DNA from: Micromonospora phaseoli
Lineage (GTDB): Bacteria > Actinomycetota > Actinomycetes > Mycobacteriales > Micromonosporaceae
Length of the DNA stretch: 64,000 nt
Reading direction: 5' to 3'
Assembly: GCF_900109115.1 (NCBI RefSeq)
Contig: NZ_FNYV01000004.1
Coordinates: forward strand, 310,001 to 374,000
The notes beneath the pieces were generated by a model. The model did not search any database, was not told the DNA's origin, and saw only the letters and a program-made list of their open reading frames with translations. This document shows, in pieces, positions 56,931-64,000 of this stretch; the first letter of the stretch is position 1, and the number at the start of each line of letters is the position of its first letter. Both the position numbers and the translations under genes were made by a program.

Positions 56931-57353
56931 ATGACCATGCATCCGCGCTTCGACCTGATCAGCCTGGTCGCCACCGACATGGCCCGCACCCTGGACTTCT
57001 ACCGCCGGCTGGGACTCGACATCCCGGCCGGCGCCGAGCAGGAGCCGCACGTGGAGGCGACCCTGCCCGGTGGCCTCCGGCTCGCCTGGGACGACCTCGC
57101 GACGGTCCGCGCCTTCGACTCCGGCTGGACCCCGCCGGTCGGCGGCCATCGGGCCGCGCTGGCCTTCCTCTGCGCGAGCCCGGCCGAGGTCGACCGCTGG
57201 TACGCCGACCTGACCGCCGACGGTCACCACGGCCACCTGCCGCCCTGGGACGCCCCCTGGGGCCAGCGCTACGCCGTCCTACTCGACCCCGACGGCACCC
57301 CCGTCGACCTCTTCGCCCCCCTGCCCACCCCCACCCCGAACGACCAAGGTTGA
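56931..57353 (+). CDS. VOC/glyoxalase-family protein
   Basis: A 140-residue protein with the paired beta-alpha-beta-beta-beta modules of the vicinal oxygen chelate superfamily. MHPRFDLISLVATDMARTLDFYRRLG opens the first module; AALAFLCASPAEVDRWYADL and YAVLLDPDGTPVDLF form the second. Candidate metal or ligand residues are few, so it could be a non-enzymatic binding or resistance-type protein. The start is ATG 56931; ATG 56937 is possible. It is convergent with the AraC-like gene. Confidence 0.88.
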   Translation: MTMHPRFDLISLVATDMARTLDFYRRLGLDIPAGAEQEPHVEATLPGGLRLAWDDLATVRAFDSGWTPPVGGHRAALAFLCASPAEVDRWYADLTADGHHGHLPPWDAPWGQRYAVLLDPDGTPVDLFAPLPTPTPNDQG

Positions 57354-57407
57354 TCAAGAAGTTTTCGCCTACTTCGATCTCCAAAAGCGCCCCAAACTTC
57401 TTGATCA
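57351..57407. repeat. Intergenic inverted repeat, 14-bp perfect arms
   Basis: TGATCAAGAAGTTT (57351-57364) and AAACTTCTTGATCA (57394-57407) are exact reverse complements separated by 29 bases. It lies between the convergent VOC and AraC genes and overlaps the VOC stop codon. It may terminate both genes, or be a dispersed repeat of the same general type as the one at 2050. Confidence 0.75.
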
Positions 57408-57417
57408 CCGATTGGGG

Positions 57418-58104
57418 TCAGGGGGTCAGGAGGGAGGTGGGGGGTAGGCCGGTCAGGGCTCGGGTGTCGCGGGTGAGGTGGGCCTGGTCGGCGTAGCCGG
57501 CACGGTAGGCCACCTCGGCCAGCGGGACGCCCGTGCGGGCCAGGGCGAGAGCCCGGCGCAGCCGCAGGATCCGGGCGAGGGTCTTCGGGCCGTACCCGAA
57601 CAGGTGCCGGCTGCGCCGCAGCAACGCGCGCAAGTCGAGCCCGACCTCCGCGGCGGTCGCCGCCACCGTGGCGCCGGCGGCCAGCGCGGCGGCCACCCAG
57701 GCACCGAGCGGGTCCGGCCCGCCGGCGGCGCGCAGCCGGCGGGCCGCCACCTCGACCAGCACGGCCTCCGCCTCGGTCGCGGCCCGGTCGGCGAGCACCC
57801 CGACGGCCCGGTCACCCCACAGGTCCCCCAGCGGTACGCGCCGGTCGCGCACCTCCACCGCCGGTACGCCGAGCACCGCCGGGCCGACCCCGGGCGGCAG
57901 TCGGAGCCCGACCCATCGTTCTCCCGGCACGCTCGCGCTGAGGAACGCGGTACGGTCCGGCCCGGCGACCAGCAGCCCGGCCCGGCTGGACCAGAGCAGG
58001 TCGAGGCAGCCGTCCGGGAGCACCCGGGTGGGCATGGCACGGGCCGGCGCGGTGCTGGTCCACAGCGTCGCGCCGGCGATCCGGGTCGGCCGTTCCCGGT
58101 ACAC
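57418..58104 (-). CDS. AraC-family transcriptional regulator
   Basis: A 228-residue regulator. The N-terminal ligand region has MPTRVLPDGCLDLLWSSRAG, a DUF6597-like start seen in short AraC proteins. The C-terminal double HTH (about 130-228) has AATAAEVGLDLRALLRRSRH, FGYGPKTLARILRLRRALAL and the second helix pair LAEVAYRAGYADQAHLTRDT, RALTGLPPTSLL. GTG 58104 (VYRERPTRIA) is the likely start because the longer frame upstream is antisense to the kinase end. The effector is unknown; the neighbouring VOC gene is a possible target. Confidence 0.88.
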   Translation of the reverse strand: MYRERPTRIAGATLWTSTAPARAMPTRVLPDGCLDLLWSSRAGLLVAGPDRTAFLSASVPGERWVGLRLPPGVGPAVLGVPAVEVRDRRVPLGDLWGDRAVGVLADRAATEAEAVLVEVAARRLRAAGGPDPLGAWVAAALAAGATVAATAAEVGLDLRALLRRSRHLFGYGPKTLARILRLRRALALARTGVPLAEVAYRAGYADQAHLTRDTRALTGLPPTSLLTP

Positions 58105-58207
58105 ACCGGCAGCCTGCCACGACCTGTGACGCGCGCCCAGCGGGTCGGGGTGTTCCGTCCAGGCCGGCCAGCCCCGACCGGCAGTCGTCGCGGCCCCGGC
58201 GCGTCGG

Positions 58208-59665
58208 CTACCGGTCGTCGGTGGCATTCGGCAGCCGGACGGTGAACACGGTCGCGCCGGGCCGGGTGTCGAGCGAGACAGCACCGTGGTGGGCCTCCAC
58301 CACGGCGGCGACGATGGCCAGGCCGAGGCCGGTGCTGCCGTGGGCGCGGGACCGGGAACTGTCCCCCCGGGCGAAGCGTTCGAACACCTCGGGCCGCAGC
58401 TCGGGAGGCACGCCCGGGCCGTCGTCGGCGACGCCGAGTTCGGCGACACCGTCGGCCAGCCGCAGGCTGGTGGTGACGGTGCTGCCGGGCGGGGTGTGCA
58501 CCCGCGCGTTGGTCAGCAGATTCGCCAGCACCTGGTGCAGCCGGGCCGGGTCGCCGGACACCCGGACGACCTCGTCGGGCAGGTCGAGTTGCCAGCGGTG
58601 CTCCGGCCCGGCCACGTGCGCGTCGCTGACCGCGTCCACCACCAGCGCGGTGAGGTCGACCGGTTCCACGGCCAGCGGCCGGCCCGAATCCAGCCGGGCC
58701 AGCAGCAGCAGGTCGTCGACGAGACTGGTCATCCGGGCGCTCTCCGACTCGACCCGGCGCAGGGCGTGTGCCACGTCGGGCGGGACCCGGTCGCGGCCCC
58801 GGCGCGCCACCTCGGCGTAGCCGCGGATCGCCGCCAGCGGCGTACGCAGTTCGTGGCTGGCGTCGGCGACGAACTGGCGTACCCGGACCTCGCTGGCCTG
58901 CCGGGCGGCGAGCGCGGCGGCGACGTGCCCGAGCATCCGGTTGAGCGCGGAACCGACCTGACCGACCTCGGTACGCGGGTCGGTGTCGGTGGCCGGCACC
59001 CGTTCGGAGAGCGCCACCTCACCCCGGTCCAGCGGCAGTTCGCTGACCCGGCCGGCGGTGGCCGCGACCCGACGCAGCGGGCGCAGCGTGGCCCGGACGA
59101 TCAGCGCACCGGCGGAGCCGGCGACGAGCAGCCCGGCCGCGGTGACCCCGGCCTGCGCGGCCACCAGCCACCAGACGGTCTCCTGCACCTCGGAGAGCGG
59201 CACGCCCAGCACCCGCACGGTGCCGGTCGGTGTCTGCCGGGCCACCAGCCGGTAGCTGCCCCGGTCGTCGAGGTCGAGGGTGTGCGGTCTGCCGTCGACC
59301 GGCACCTCGGCCAGCGCGGCGACCTCGTCGACCGGCACGGACTGCTCCTGGCGGCCGACCAGTGTCCACGCCTCGGTGACCTTCCCGTCGACCACCTGGG
59401 CGCTGATCGTGTCGGGCGGGAAGCCGCGCGGCACGCGTACGTCGCCCCAGGGGCTCGTGCCGGGGCCCGGCTCCCACGGGGCGACCGGCCGGCCGCCCGG
59501 TGTGAAGAGCAGTTGCTCGTCCACCCGGGAGGTCAGGAACTGCCGCAACGCGGCGGTGGTGATCCCGCCGATGGCCAGGCTGACCACGGCGAGCAGCGCG
59601 ACCAGGGTGACCACCAGGCGGGTCCGCAGCGACCGGCCGGCCAGCCACCGGCGCACGGCGTTCAC
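58208..59665 (-). CDS. Sensor histidine kinase
   Basis: A 485-residue membrane kinase. TM1 is LVVTLVALLAVVSLAIGGIT (about 16-35); an extracytoplasmic sensor follows (about 40-160); TM2 is AAQAGVTAAGLLVAGSAGAL. After a HAMP domain come the DHp helix VADASHELRTPLAAIRGYAE and an HATPase domain with LANLLTNARVHTPPGS, VADDGPGVPPELRPEVFERF and GSTGLGLAIV. GTG 59665 overlaps the response regulator stop by four bases, which makes it the cognate partner. The architecture matches TcrY/PrrB-like actinobacterial kinases. Confidence 0.94.
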   Translation of the reverse strand: MNAVRRWLAGRSLRTRLVVTLVALLAVVSLAIGGITTAALRQFLTSRVDEQLLFTPGGRPVAPWEPGPGTSPWGDVRVPRGFPPDTISAQVVDGKVTEAWTLVGRQEQSVPVDEVAALAEVPVDGRPHTLDLDDRGSYRLVARQTPTGTVRVLGVPLSEVQETVWWLVAAQAGVTAAGLLVAGSAGALIVRATLRPLRRVAATAGRVSELPLDRGEVALSERVPATDTDPRTEVGQVGSALNRMLGHVAAALAARQASEVRVRQFVADASHELRTPLAAIRGYAEVARRGRDRVPPDVAHALRRVESESARMTSLVDDLLLLARLDSGRPLAVEPVDLTALVVDAVSDAHVAGPEHRWQLDLPDEVVRVSGDPARLHQVLANLLTNARVHTPPGSTVTTSLRLADGVAELGVADDGPGVPPELRPEVFERFARGDSSRSRAHGSTGLGLAIVAAVVEAHHGAVSLDTRPGATVFTVRLPNATDDR

Positions 59666-60417
59666 TCTGCCGGCTTGAGCAGGTACCCGGCCCCGCGCAG
59701 TGTGTGGATCATCGGCTGGCGGCCGGCGTCGATCTTCTTACGGAGGTACGAGATGTACAGCTCGACGACGTTGGCCTGACCGCCGAAGTCGTAGTTCCAC
59801 ACCCGGTCGAGGATCTGCGCCTTGCTCAGCACCCGACGGGGATTGCGCATCAGGTACCGCAGCAGCTCGAACTCGGTGGCGGTGAGGGTGATCAGCTGGC
59901 CGTCCCGGCGCACCTCGTGGCTGTCCTCGTCCATGCTGAGATCGCCGACGGTCAACACCGCGTCCTGGCGGGTGGCGACGGCGAAGCCGGAGCGGCGCAG
60001 CAGGGCCCGCAGCCGGGCGATGACCTCCTCCAGGCTGAACGGCTTGGTGACGTAGTCGTCGCCACCCACGGTCAGCCCGGCGACCCGCTCCTCCACCGCG
60101 TCCCGGGCGGTCAGGAAGAGCACCGGCACGGTGGCGTTGTCCTCCCGCAGCCTGCGCAGCACCTGGAAACCGTCCAGGTCGGGAAGCATCACGTCGAGCA
60201 CCACCGCGTCGGGCTGGAATTGCCGGGCGGCGCGCACCGCGGCCATGCCGTCGCCGGCCGTGCGTACCTGCCAGCCCTCGTACCGCAGCGCCATCGACAA
60301 CAGGTCGGTCAGAGTCGGCTCGTCATCCACGACCAGCACCCGGACCGCTTCGCCGTCGGGCCGGCGCAGCTCCAGCCGGCCCGACCGGACCTCCCCCTCG
60401 GTCATCATGGTGCCCAT
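59662..60417 (-). CDS. OmpR-family response regulator
   Basis: A regulator of about 251 residues. The receiver has VDDEP, the phospho-acceptor in AVVLDVMLPDLDGFQVL, Thr in LFLTARDAVEERVAGL and Lys in DDYVTKPFSLEEV. The winged helix has LTATEFELLRYLMRNPRRVL and VVELYISYLRKKIDAG, a TcrA/MprA-like pattern. ATG codons at 60417, 60408 and 60405 are possible starts; none has a strong ribosome binding site. It is the first gene of the two-component operon. Confidence 0.94.
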   Translation of the reverse strand: MGTMMTEGEVRSGRLELRRPDGEAVRVLVVDDEPTLTDLLSMALRYEGWQVRTAGDGMAAVRAARQFQPDAVVLDVMLPDLDGFQVLRRLREDNATVPVLFLTARDAVEERVAGLTVGGDDYVTKPFSLEEVIARLRALLRRSGFAVATRQDAVLTVGDLSMDEDSHEVRRDGQLITLTATEFELLRYLMRNPRRVLSKAQILDRVWNYDFGGQANVVELYISYLRKKIDAGRQPMIHTLRGAGYLLKPAE

Positions 60418-60505
60418 GGTGGGCCGACGCTCTGGGTGCCACTTGTGCGGATCCTGTGCGCCGGCTGTGCGGTCCGTCGGATCGCGAGGCCGGGTCGAAC
60501 AGGGG

Positions 60506-60730
60506 TCACTCGGTCACGCCGACCGGGTCGGTGCGGACGAAACGCATGGACCAGGCCCCCGTCCCATCGGGCCGCTGCCGGGCGTAGAGATGGTCGGCGG
60601 CAGGGGTGGGCGTCCCCTGCGGCCGGCGCAGTACCCACAGCCGCGGCGGAGCACCGTCCGGGCCGGCCGGCAACGACCGGACCAGGTCGTGGGCCGGACC
60701 GCCGACGAACCGTACGCTCACCTCATCCAT
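60506..60730 (-). CDS. Small protein of unknown function, 74 residues
   Basis: Starts MDEVSVRFVGGPAHDLVRSL and continues with RLWVLRRPQGTPTPAADHLY and SMRFVRTDPVGV. The alternation suggests an all-beta fold; there is no signal or membrane segment. ATG 60730 has GGAG five bases upstream and is preferred to the GTG one codon before. It stands alone upstream of the two-component genes. Family not recognised. Confidence 0.6.
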   Translation of the reverse strand: MDEVSVRFVGGPAHDLVRSLPAGPDGAPPRLWVLRRPQGTPTPAADHLYARQRPDGTGAWSMRFVRTDPVGVTE

Positions 60731-60895
60731 CACCGCTCCGCCTCCAGACTGCCCGGCACGTCGGGCGTCCCGGCTCGCACGCTAACGCACCGGCCGCCGC
60801 CGGAGGCCGGTTTGCCCTGATCGGTGGCGGGGTACCGTGCCGAGGCCACGGGCACGTGCAACGTGGTGGAGCACCATGAGGGTAGGGAGCGGTCG

Positions 60896-61843
60896 ATGCG
60901 TACGCTGGACGGGCGGTACCGGCTCGATCAGCGGATCGGCATCGGCGGCATGTCGGAGGTCTGGCGGGCGCACGACGCGGTGCTGGACCGGATGGTCGCG
61001 GTGAAGCTGGTGTCGCCCGGCCAGCCGGACGGTCCGGCGTCGGTGGAACGCATCCGCGCCGAGGCCCGTTCCGCGGCCCGCCTGGTCCACCCCAACGTCG
61101 CCAGCGTGCACGACTTCGGCACCGGTGGCACCGTGCCCGGGCGCGAACTGCCCTACATCGTGATGGAGCTGGCCGAGGGGCAGACGCTCGCCGCCCACCT
61201 GCGGGCCGGGCCGCTGGACTGGCGGATCGCGGTGCGGGTCTGCGCGGAGGTGAGCGCGGCGCTGGCCGCCGCCCACGCCCACGGCATCGTGCACCGCGAC
61301 ATCAAGCCCGCCAACGTGATGCTCACCCCCTCCGGGGTGAAGGTGCTCGACTTCGGAATCGCCGCGCCGGCCGGTGCCGCCGACACCGCACCCGAGGGCA
61401 TCGTGGTCGGTACGCCGGCCTACCTCGCCCCGGAGCAGCTGCGACGGGCTCCGGCGACCCCGGCGGCCGACATGTACGCCCTCGGGGTGCTGCTCTACTG
61501 CTGTCTGGCCGGCCGGCTGCCGTACGCGGCCGAGAACGTCACCCAGTTGCTCGGTCCGCAGGGCCGCCAGTCCCTGCGGCCGCTACCCGAACTGCCCGGC
61601 CTGCCCGCGGAGGTCGCCGACCTGTGCCGGCGCTGCCTCGCCGACGACCCGGCCCGGCGACCGAGCAGTCTCGTCGCCGCGCTGCTGCTCGCCGAGGCGG
61701 TGGATGCCCGGGTGTACGTGCCGATGCACGAGCCGCTGATGCCCCGGCAGCGGCCGGCCGTGGTGACCCCCTGGACCGACCGGGCGGCGGCCGAGGTCAC
61801 CGAGGCCGCCGCCGGGGTCCGGGGAGGCCGGCCCGGCGGCTGA
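60896..61843 (+). CDS. Soluble Ser/Thr protein kinase (PknB-like catalytic domain)
   Basis: A 315-residue Hanks-type kinase. The glycine loop is RIGIGGMSEVWRAHD, the catalytic Lys is in MVAVKLV, and the catalytic loop is IVHRDIKPANVML. The DFG motif is VLDFGIA, and GTPAYLAPEQL and DMYALGVLLYCCLAG complete the domain (about 8-265). The tail has no transmembrane helix or PASTA repeats, so it acts in the cytoplasm, unlike PknB. ATG 60896 has GGGAG six bases upstream. No substrate is indicated by its neighbours. Confidence 0.95.
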   Translation: MRTLDGRYRLDQRIGIGGMSEVWRAHDAVLDRMVAVKLVSPGQPDGPASVERIRAEARSAARLVHPNVASVHDFGTGGTVPGRELPYIVMELAEGQTLAAHLRAGPLDWRIAVRVCAEVSAALAAAHAHGIVHRDIKPANVMLTPSGVKVLDFGIAAPAGAADTAPEGIVVGTPAYLAPEQLRRAPATPAADMYALGVLLYCCLAGRLPYAAENVTQLLGPQGRQSLRPLPELPGLPAEVADLCRRCLADDPARRPSSLVAALLLAEAVDARVYVPMHEPLMPRQRPAVVTPWTDRAAAEVTEAAAGVRGGRPGG

Positions 61844-61901
61844 TCCCGGTTTCACGCCATCTGCCTCGGGTAGCCGGGCGGGGAGTGACGGGAGGAACGC
61901 G

Positions 61902-62324
61902 ATGCCGAGTTCCTGGTTGAACGAGGTTGCCGCCGCGACCGCCGAGGGCGGTCACATCCACACCGACGACGATGCCCTGTCCACTGCCCTCGCCTCGCCG
62001 CTGGCGCCGCACTGCACCGGGCTGACCCCGTCGCAGCTGCTCGCTGCCGCCTTCGCGTCCTGCCTGCACCACGCGGCGGTGGAGGCGGCCGGCGGGATAA
62101 CCGACGAGGCGCACACCGTGCAGGTACGCGCGGAGGCGAAGCTCGGCCGCGACGACGACGGCCGGTACCGGGCCGACGTGCACGCGTCGATCTCGTCGGT
62201 GGGCCTGACCCGGGAGCAGCTCGCCGAGCTGGTCGAGCACGCCGATCGGCTGTGGCCGTTCTCCAGCGCGGACGGCAGCCGGCACCGGCTCACCGTCACC
62301 CCCGCGGAGAACGGGCGGCACTGA
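61902..62324 (+). CDS. OsmC/Ohr-family protein lacking the second redox cysteine
   Basis: A 140-residue protein with the OsmC fold. TPSQLLAAAFASCLHHAAVE carries the first (peroxidatic) Cys of Ohr/OsmC. The equivalent of the second Cys (CPYS in Ohr) falls in ADRLWPFSSADGS, where it is Trp. It therefore resembles Ohr organic-hydroperoxide reductases but lacks the resolving residue, so normal thiol cycling is unlikely. The start ATG 61902 follows GGGAGGAAC. It lies 58 bases after the kinase gene on the same strand. Confidence 0.85.
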   Translation: MPSSWLNEVAAATAEGGHIHTDDDALSTALASPLAPHCTGLTPSQLLAAAFASCLHHAAVEAAGGITDEAHTVQVRAEAKLGRDDDGRYRADVHASISSVGLTREQLAELVEHADRLWPFSSADGSRHRLTVTPAENGRH

Positions 62325-62611
62325 ACCGCGTGCCGCCGGGTGGTCCGAGCGCCCCACCGGGCGGTGCGGTCAGGCCGATGCGTGCTCCCCCGTTCGGGGG
62401 AGACCCGCCGCGCTCTTCATCGGCACGCATAAGATCAGCATTTTGCACCACTTTGTCACGGCATTTCCGACATTCTTGTCATGCCGGATACTTGAGCATT
62501 ACCCGATATAGAGCGTCTCGCGGAGATTCACCTGACGAATAACCGCGAATTGTGACGCATGCCACCAAGCCAGCCGATGGCAGGCGGCCGTCACCTTTCT
62601 AGCCTCGGCGG
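62325..62611 (+). other. AT-rich leader region with nested hairpin
   Basis: A 287-bp gap whose middle (62430-62570) is far more AT-rich than its surroundings. GTGACG (62552-62557) pairs with CGTCAC (62589-62594), enclosing TGCCA (62560-62564) paired with TGGCA (62578-62582), followed by a TTTCT run. This looks like a structured 5' leader. I could not match it to the c-di-AMP (ydaO) riboswitch or another known class. Confidence 0.4.
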
Positions 62612-63472
62612 GTGCATCCCGACGACCAGATCGACCAGCAGCTGACCCCCCAGCCACCGGCGAGCCGTTCGGCTGACGGAGCATCATCCGAAAGGACGAC
62701 AGGGCGGCATCGTGCTGCGGCGACCCCGCTTCGCGGCGTCCGCGCCATGCTCGCCTCCACTCCGGTACGGGTGGCCCTGGCCACCGGCGTGACCTGCTGC
62801 CTCGGCGCGGCGGCCGTCGTGACGGCAAAGGAGGACGACGAGGCGCCGCCGCCACAGGTGGCCGAAGCGGTGGCCGACCGCGCGCTGGCCGCCCAGGACG
62901 AGGCCGCGTCCCGCTCCCTCGATCGCAGCCCCTCCCCCGCCCCGACCAGCCCGAGCCCGAGCCCGACCGCCTCGCCGACGGCCAAGCCGAAGGCCACCCC
63001 CAAGGCGACGAAGAAGAAGCCCACCACGCCGCCCCGCCCCAGGCCGGTCGCCGGACTCAGCCAAGCCCAGATGGACAACGCCAAGGCGATCGTCGACGTC
63101 GGGGTGGACATGAAGATCCCCCGGCAGGGCATGGTCATCGCCGTCGCCACCGCGATGCAGGAGAGCACCCTGCTCAACTACGCCAGCGGCGTGCTGCCCG
63201 AGTCGCAGGAGTACCCACACCAGGCCATCGGCTGGGACCACGACTCGGTGGGGCTGTTCCAGCAGCGCCCGAGCAGCGGTTGGGGCACCGTGCGCGACCT
63301 GATGCGTCCGGCGTACGCGTCCCGCGCGTTCTACGAGGCGCTGCTCCAAGTGCCCGGCTGGCAGCAGATGAGCCTGACCATGGCCGCCCAGGCCGTGCAG
63401 ATCTCCGCCTACCCGTACGCGTACGCCCAGCACGAGGAGCGGGCCGCCACGGTGGTGGCCGCGCTGACCTGA
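62612..63472 (+). CDS. Membrane-anchored protein with lysozyme-like C-terminal domain
   Basis: A 286-residue protein. A basic cytoplasmic N-terminus is followed by one membrane segment (VRVALATGVTCCLGAAAVVT, about 51-70), an acidic stretch, a Pro/Ser/Lys-rich wall-spanning linker (about 105-145) and a C-terminal domain (about 150-286). That domain starts LSQAQMDNAKAIVDVGVDMK, has VIAVATAMQESTLLNY, where Glu of QES would match the catalytic Glu of lysozyme-like folds, and WDHDSVGLFQQRPSSGWGTV. A peptidoglycan role is inferred. GTG 62612 lacks a good ribosome binding site. Confidence 0.72.
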   Translation: MHPDDQIDQQLTPQPPASRSADGASSERTTGRHRAAATPLRGVRAMLASTPVRVALATGVTCCLGAAAVVTAKEDDEAPPPQVAEAVADRALAAQDEAASRSLDRSPSPAPTSPSPSPTASPTAKPKATPKATKKKPTTPPRPRPVAGLSQAQMDNAKAIVDVGVDMKIPRQGMVIAVATAMQESTLLNYASGVLPESQEYPHQAIGWDHDSVGLFQQRPSSGWGTVRDLMRPAYASRAFYEALLQVPGWQQMSLTMAAQAVQISAYPYAYAQHEERAATVVAALT

Positions 63473-63500
63473 TTCGCGGCGCGGCGCGCCGGTGGTCGGG

Positions 63501-63947
63501 TCAGGCCCGCTTGGGCAGCACGACCACCCGGCCGAAGAACTCGTCGATGCGGTGGACCACATCATTGAAGTCGTCGAGGTCGATCGGCTTGGTGACGTAC
63601 GCGTTGGCCTGAAGCGTGTAGCTGCTGACGATGTCGGTGTCCGCGTTCGAGGTGGTCAGCACGACGATCGGAATGGTCCGCAGGTCCTCGTCGCCCTTCA
63701 CCTCACCCAGCACCTGGCGGCCGTCCATCCGCGGCATGTTCAGGTCGAGCAGGATCACGTCGGGGCGCTGGGCGTCACCGTGCCGCCCTTCACGGCGGAG
63801 GAACTCCATCGCCTCGCGGCCGTCGCTGACCACGTCGATGACCTTCTCGACGTCCGAGGTCGCCAACGCCTCCTCGATCATGAGCACGTCGCCTGGATCG
63901 TCGTCCACGACCAGGATGCGAACCGGAGTAAGGGTGCCTGCGCCCAT
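63501..63947 (-). CDS. Single-domain response regulator (Rcp1/CheY-like)
   Basis: A 148-residue stand-alone receiver. The acidic pocket is VVDDDPGD, the phospho-acceptor Asp is in VILLDLNMPRMDGRQVL, Thr/Ser is in IVVLTTSNADTD, and Lys is in AYVTKPIDLDDF. There is no output domain, as in cyanobacterial Rcp1, which partners phytochrome-like kinases. ATG 63947 has GAGGCAGG upstream. A kinase partner could lie just beyond the right edge. It is convergent with the lysozyme-like gene, only 28 bases away. Confidence 0.93.
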   Translation of the reverse strand: MGAGTLTPVRILVVDDDPGDVLMIEEALATSDVEKVIDVVSDGREAMEFLRREGRHGDAQRPDVILLDLNMPRMDGRQVLGEVKGDEDLRTIPIVVLTTSNADTDIVSSYTLQANAYVTKPIDLDDFNDVVHRIDEFFGRVVVLPKRA

Positions 63948-64000
63948 CTTTACCTGCCTCAGGTCGGCCAGTACGGAACCTGCCGGTCCGTGCTGGCGGG

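Noticed and set aside
62400..62611. c-di-AMP (ydaO) riboswitch upstream of the lysozyme-like gene
   Set aside because: Expected from gene context, but I could not find the conserved ydaO core sequences.

Overview
The window is a very GC-rich (roughly 72% by eye), densely coded stretch of an actinobacterial chromosome. The gene set points to Micromonosporaceae, most likely Micromonospora or a close relative: SecA2, glucosyl-3-phosphoglycerate synthase, a GCS2-type ligase, SigB/F-like and ECF41 sigma factors, an Rv2629-like release-factor-fold protein, trehalose-from-glycogen genes and frequent GTG starts. I also know the short intergenic repeats containing AAGGGGCCCTT from that family. I found no rRNA, tRNA, CRISPR array, insertion sequence or phage module. 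The genus call is inference.

Layout. 1-5341: the 5' part of secA2 (minus, cut by the window edge), then gpgS, a GT4 glycosyltransferase and a STAS-HATPase fusion. 5428-8361: ctaD and a convergent general-stress-type sigma factor. 8581-13406: an unrecognised 480-residue protein, a Vms1/Rv2629-like protein with a possible 40-residue follower, a two-helix membrane protein, a dehalogenase-like hydrolase and a DUF3817 protein. 13569-16956: GCS2-type ligase, the frameshifted scar of a class A beta-lactamase, then a tightly overlapping operon of membrane protein, XRE regulator and quinone-reductase-like enzyme behind an AT-rich promoter. 17083-20416: operon VTC domain, DUF4956, CotH. 20572-22997: argG and a coiled-coil protein.

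23145-29681 appears to be one envelope-response module: a four-cysteine lipoprotein, a divergent periplasmic adaptor, ATPase and permease operon, and an OmpR-type regulator with its kinase. Two nearly identical 22-bp direct-repeat sites lie upstream of the lipoprotein and of the adaptor operon, which argues that the neighbouring regulator controls both. 29678-31143 is a carboxymuconolactone-decarboxylase/ECF41 pair with an ECF41-type promoter buried in the end of the kinase gene.

31197-37494 holds an epoxide hydrolase, msrA, an FMN reductase, a LysR/EamA divergent pair, a membrane-anchored coiled-coil protein and a HAD phosphatase. 37581-45497 is glycogen and trehalose metabolism: glgX-treY-treZ on the minus strand, divergent from a GlgA/GlgM-like glycosyltransferase across a 360-bp control region with two palindromes. 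45796-52617 holds a protein of unknown function, a DinB/MDMPI-type protein, an orphan response regulator, a secreted M14 peptidase with a beta-solenoid-like tail, a fasciclin protein and citrate synthase. 52892-56743 is an operon of a 49-residue membrane protein, a SAM methyltransferase and a membrane-bound alkaline-phosphatase-superfamily enzyme. 56931-63947 ends the window with VOC and AraC proteins, a second two-component system, a soluble Ser/Thr kinase, an OsmC-like protein, a lysozyme-fold candidate and a single-domain response regulator.

Several convergent gene pairs are separated by long perfect hairpins that look like bidirectional terminators. Start codons were moved from the longest frame wherever a ribosome binding site, an operon overlap or a family start supported it.
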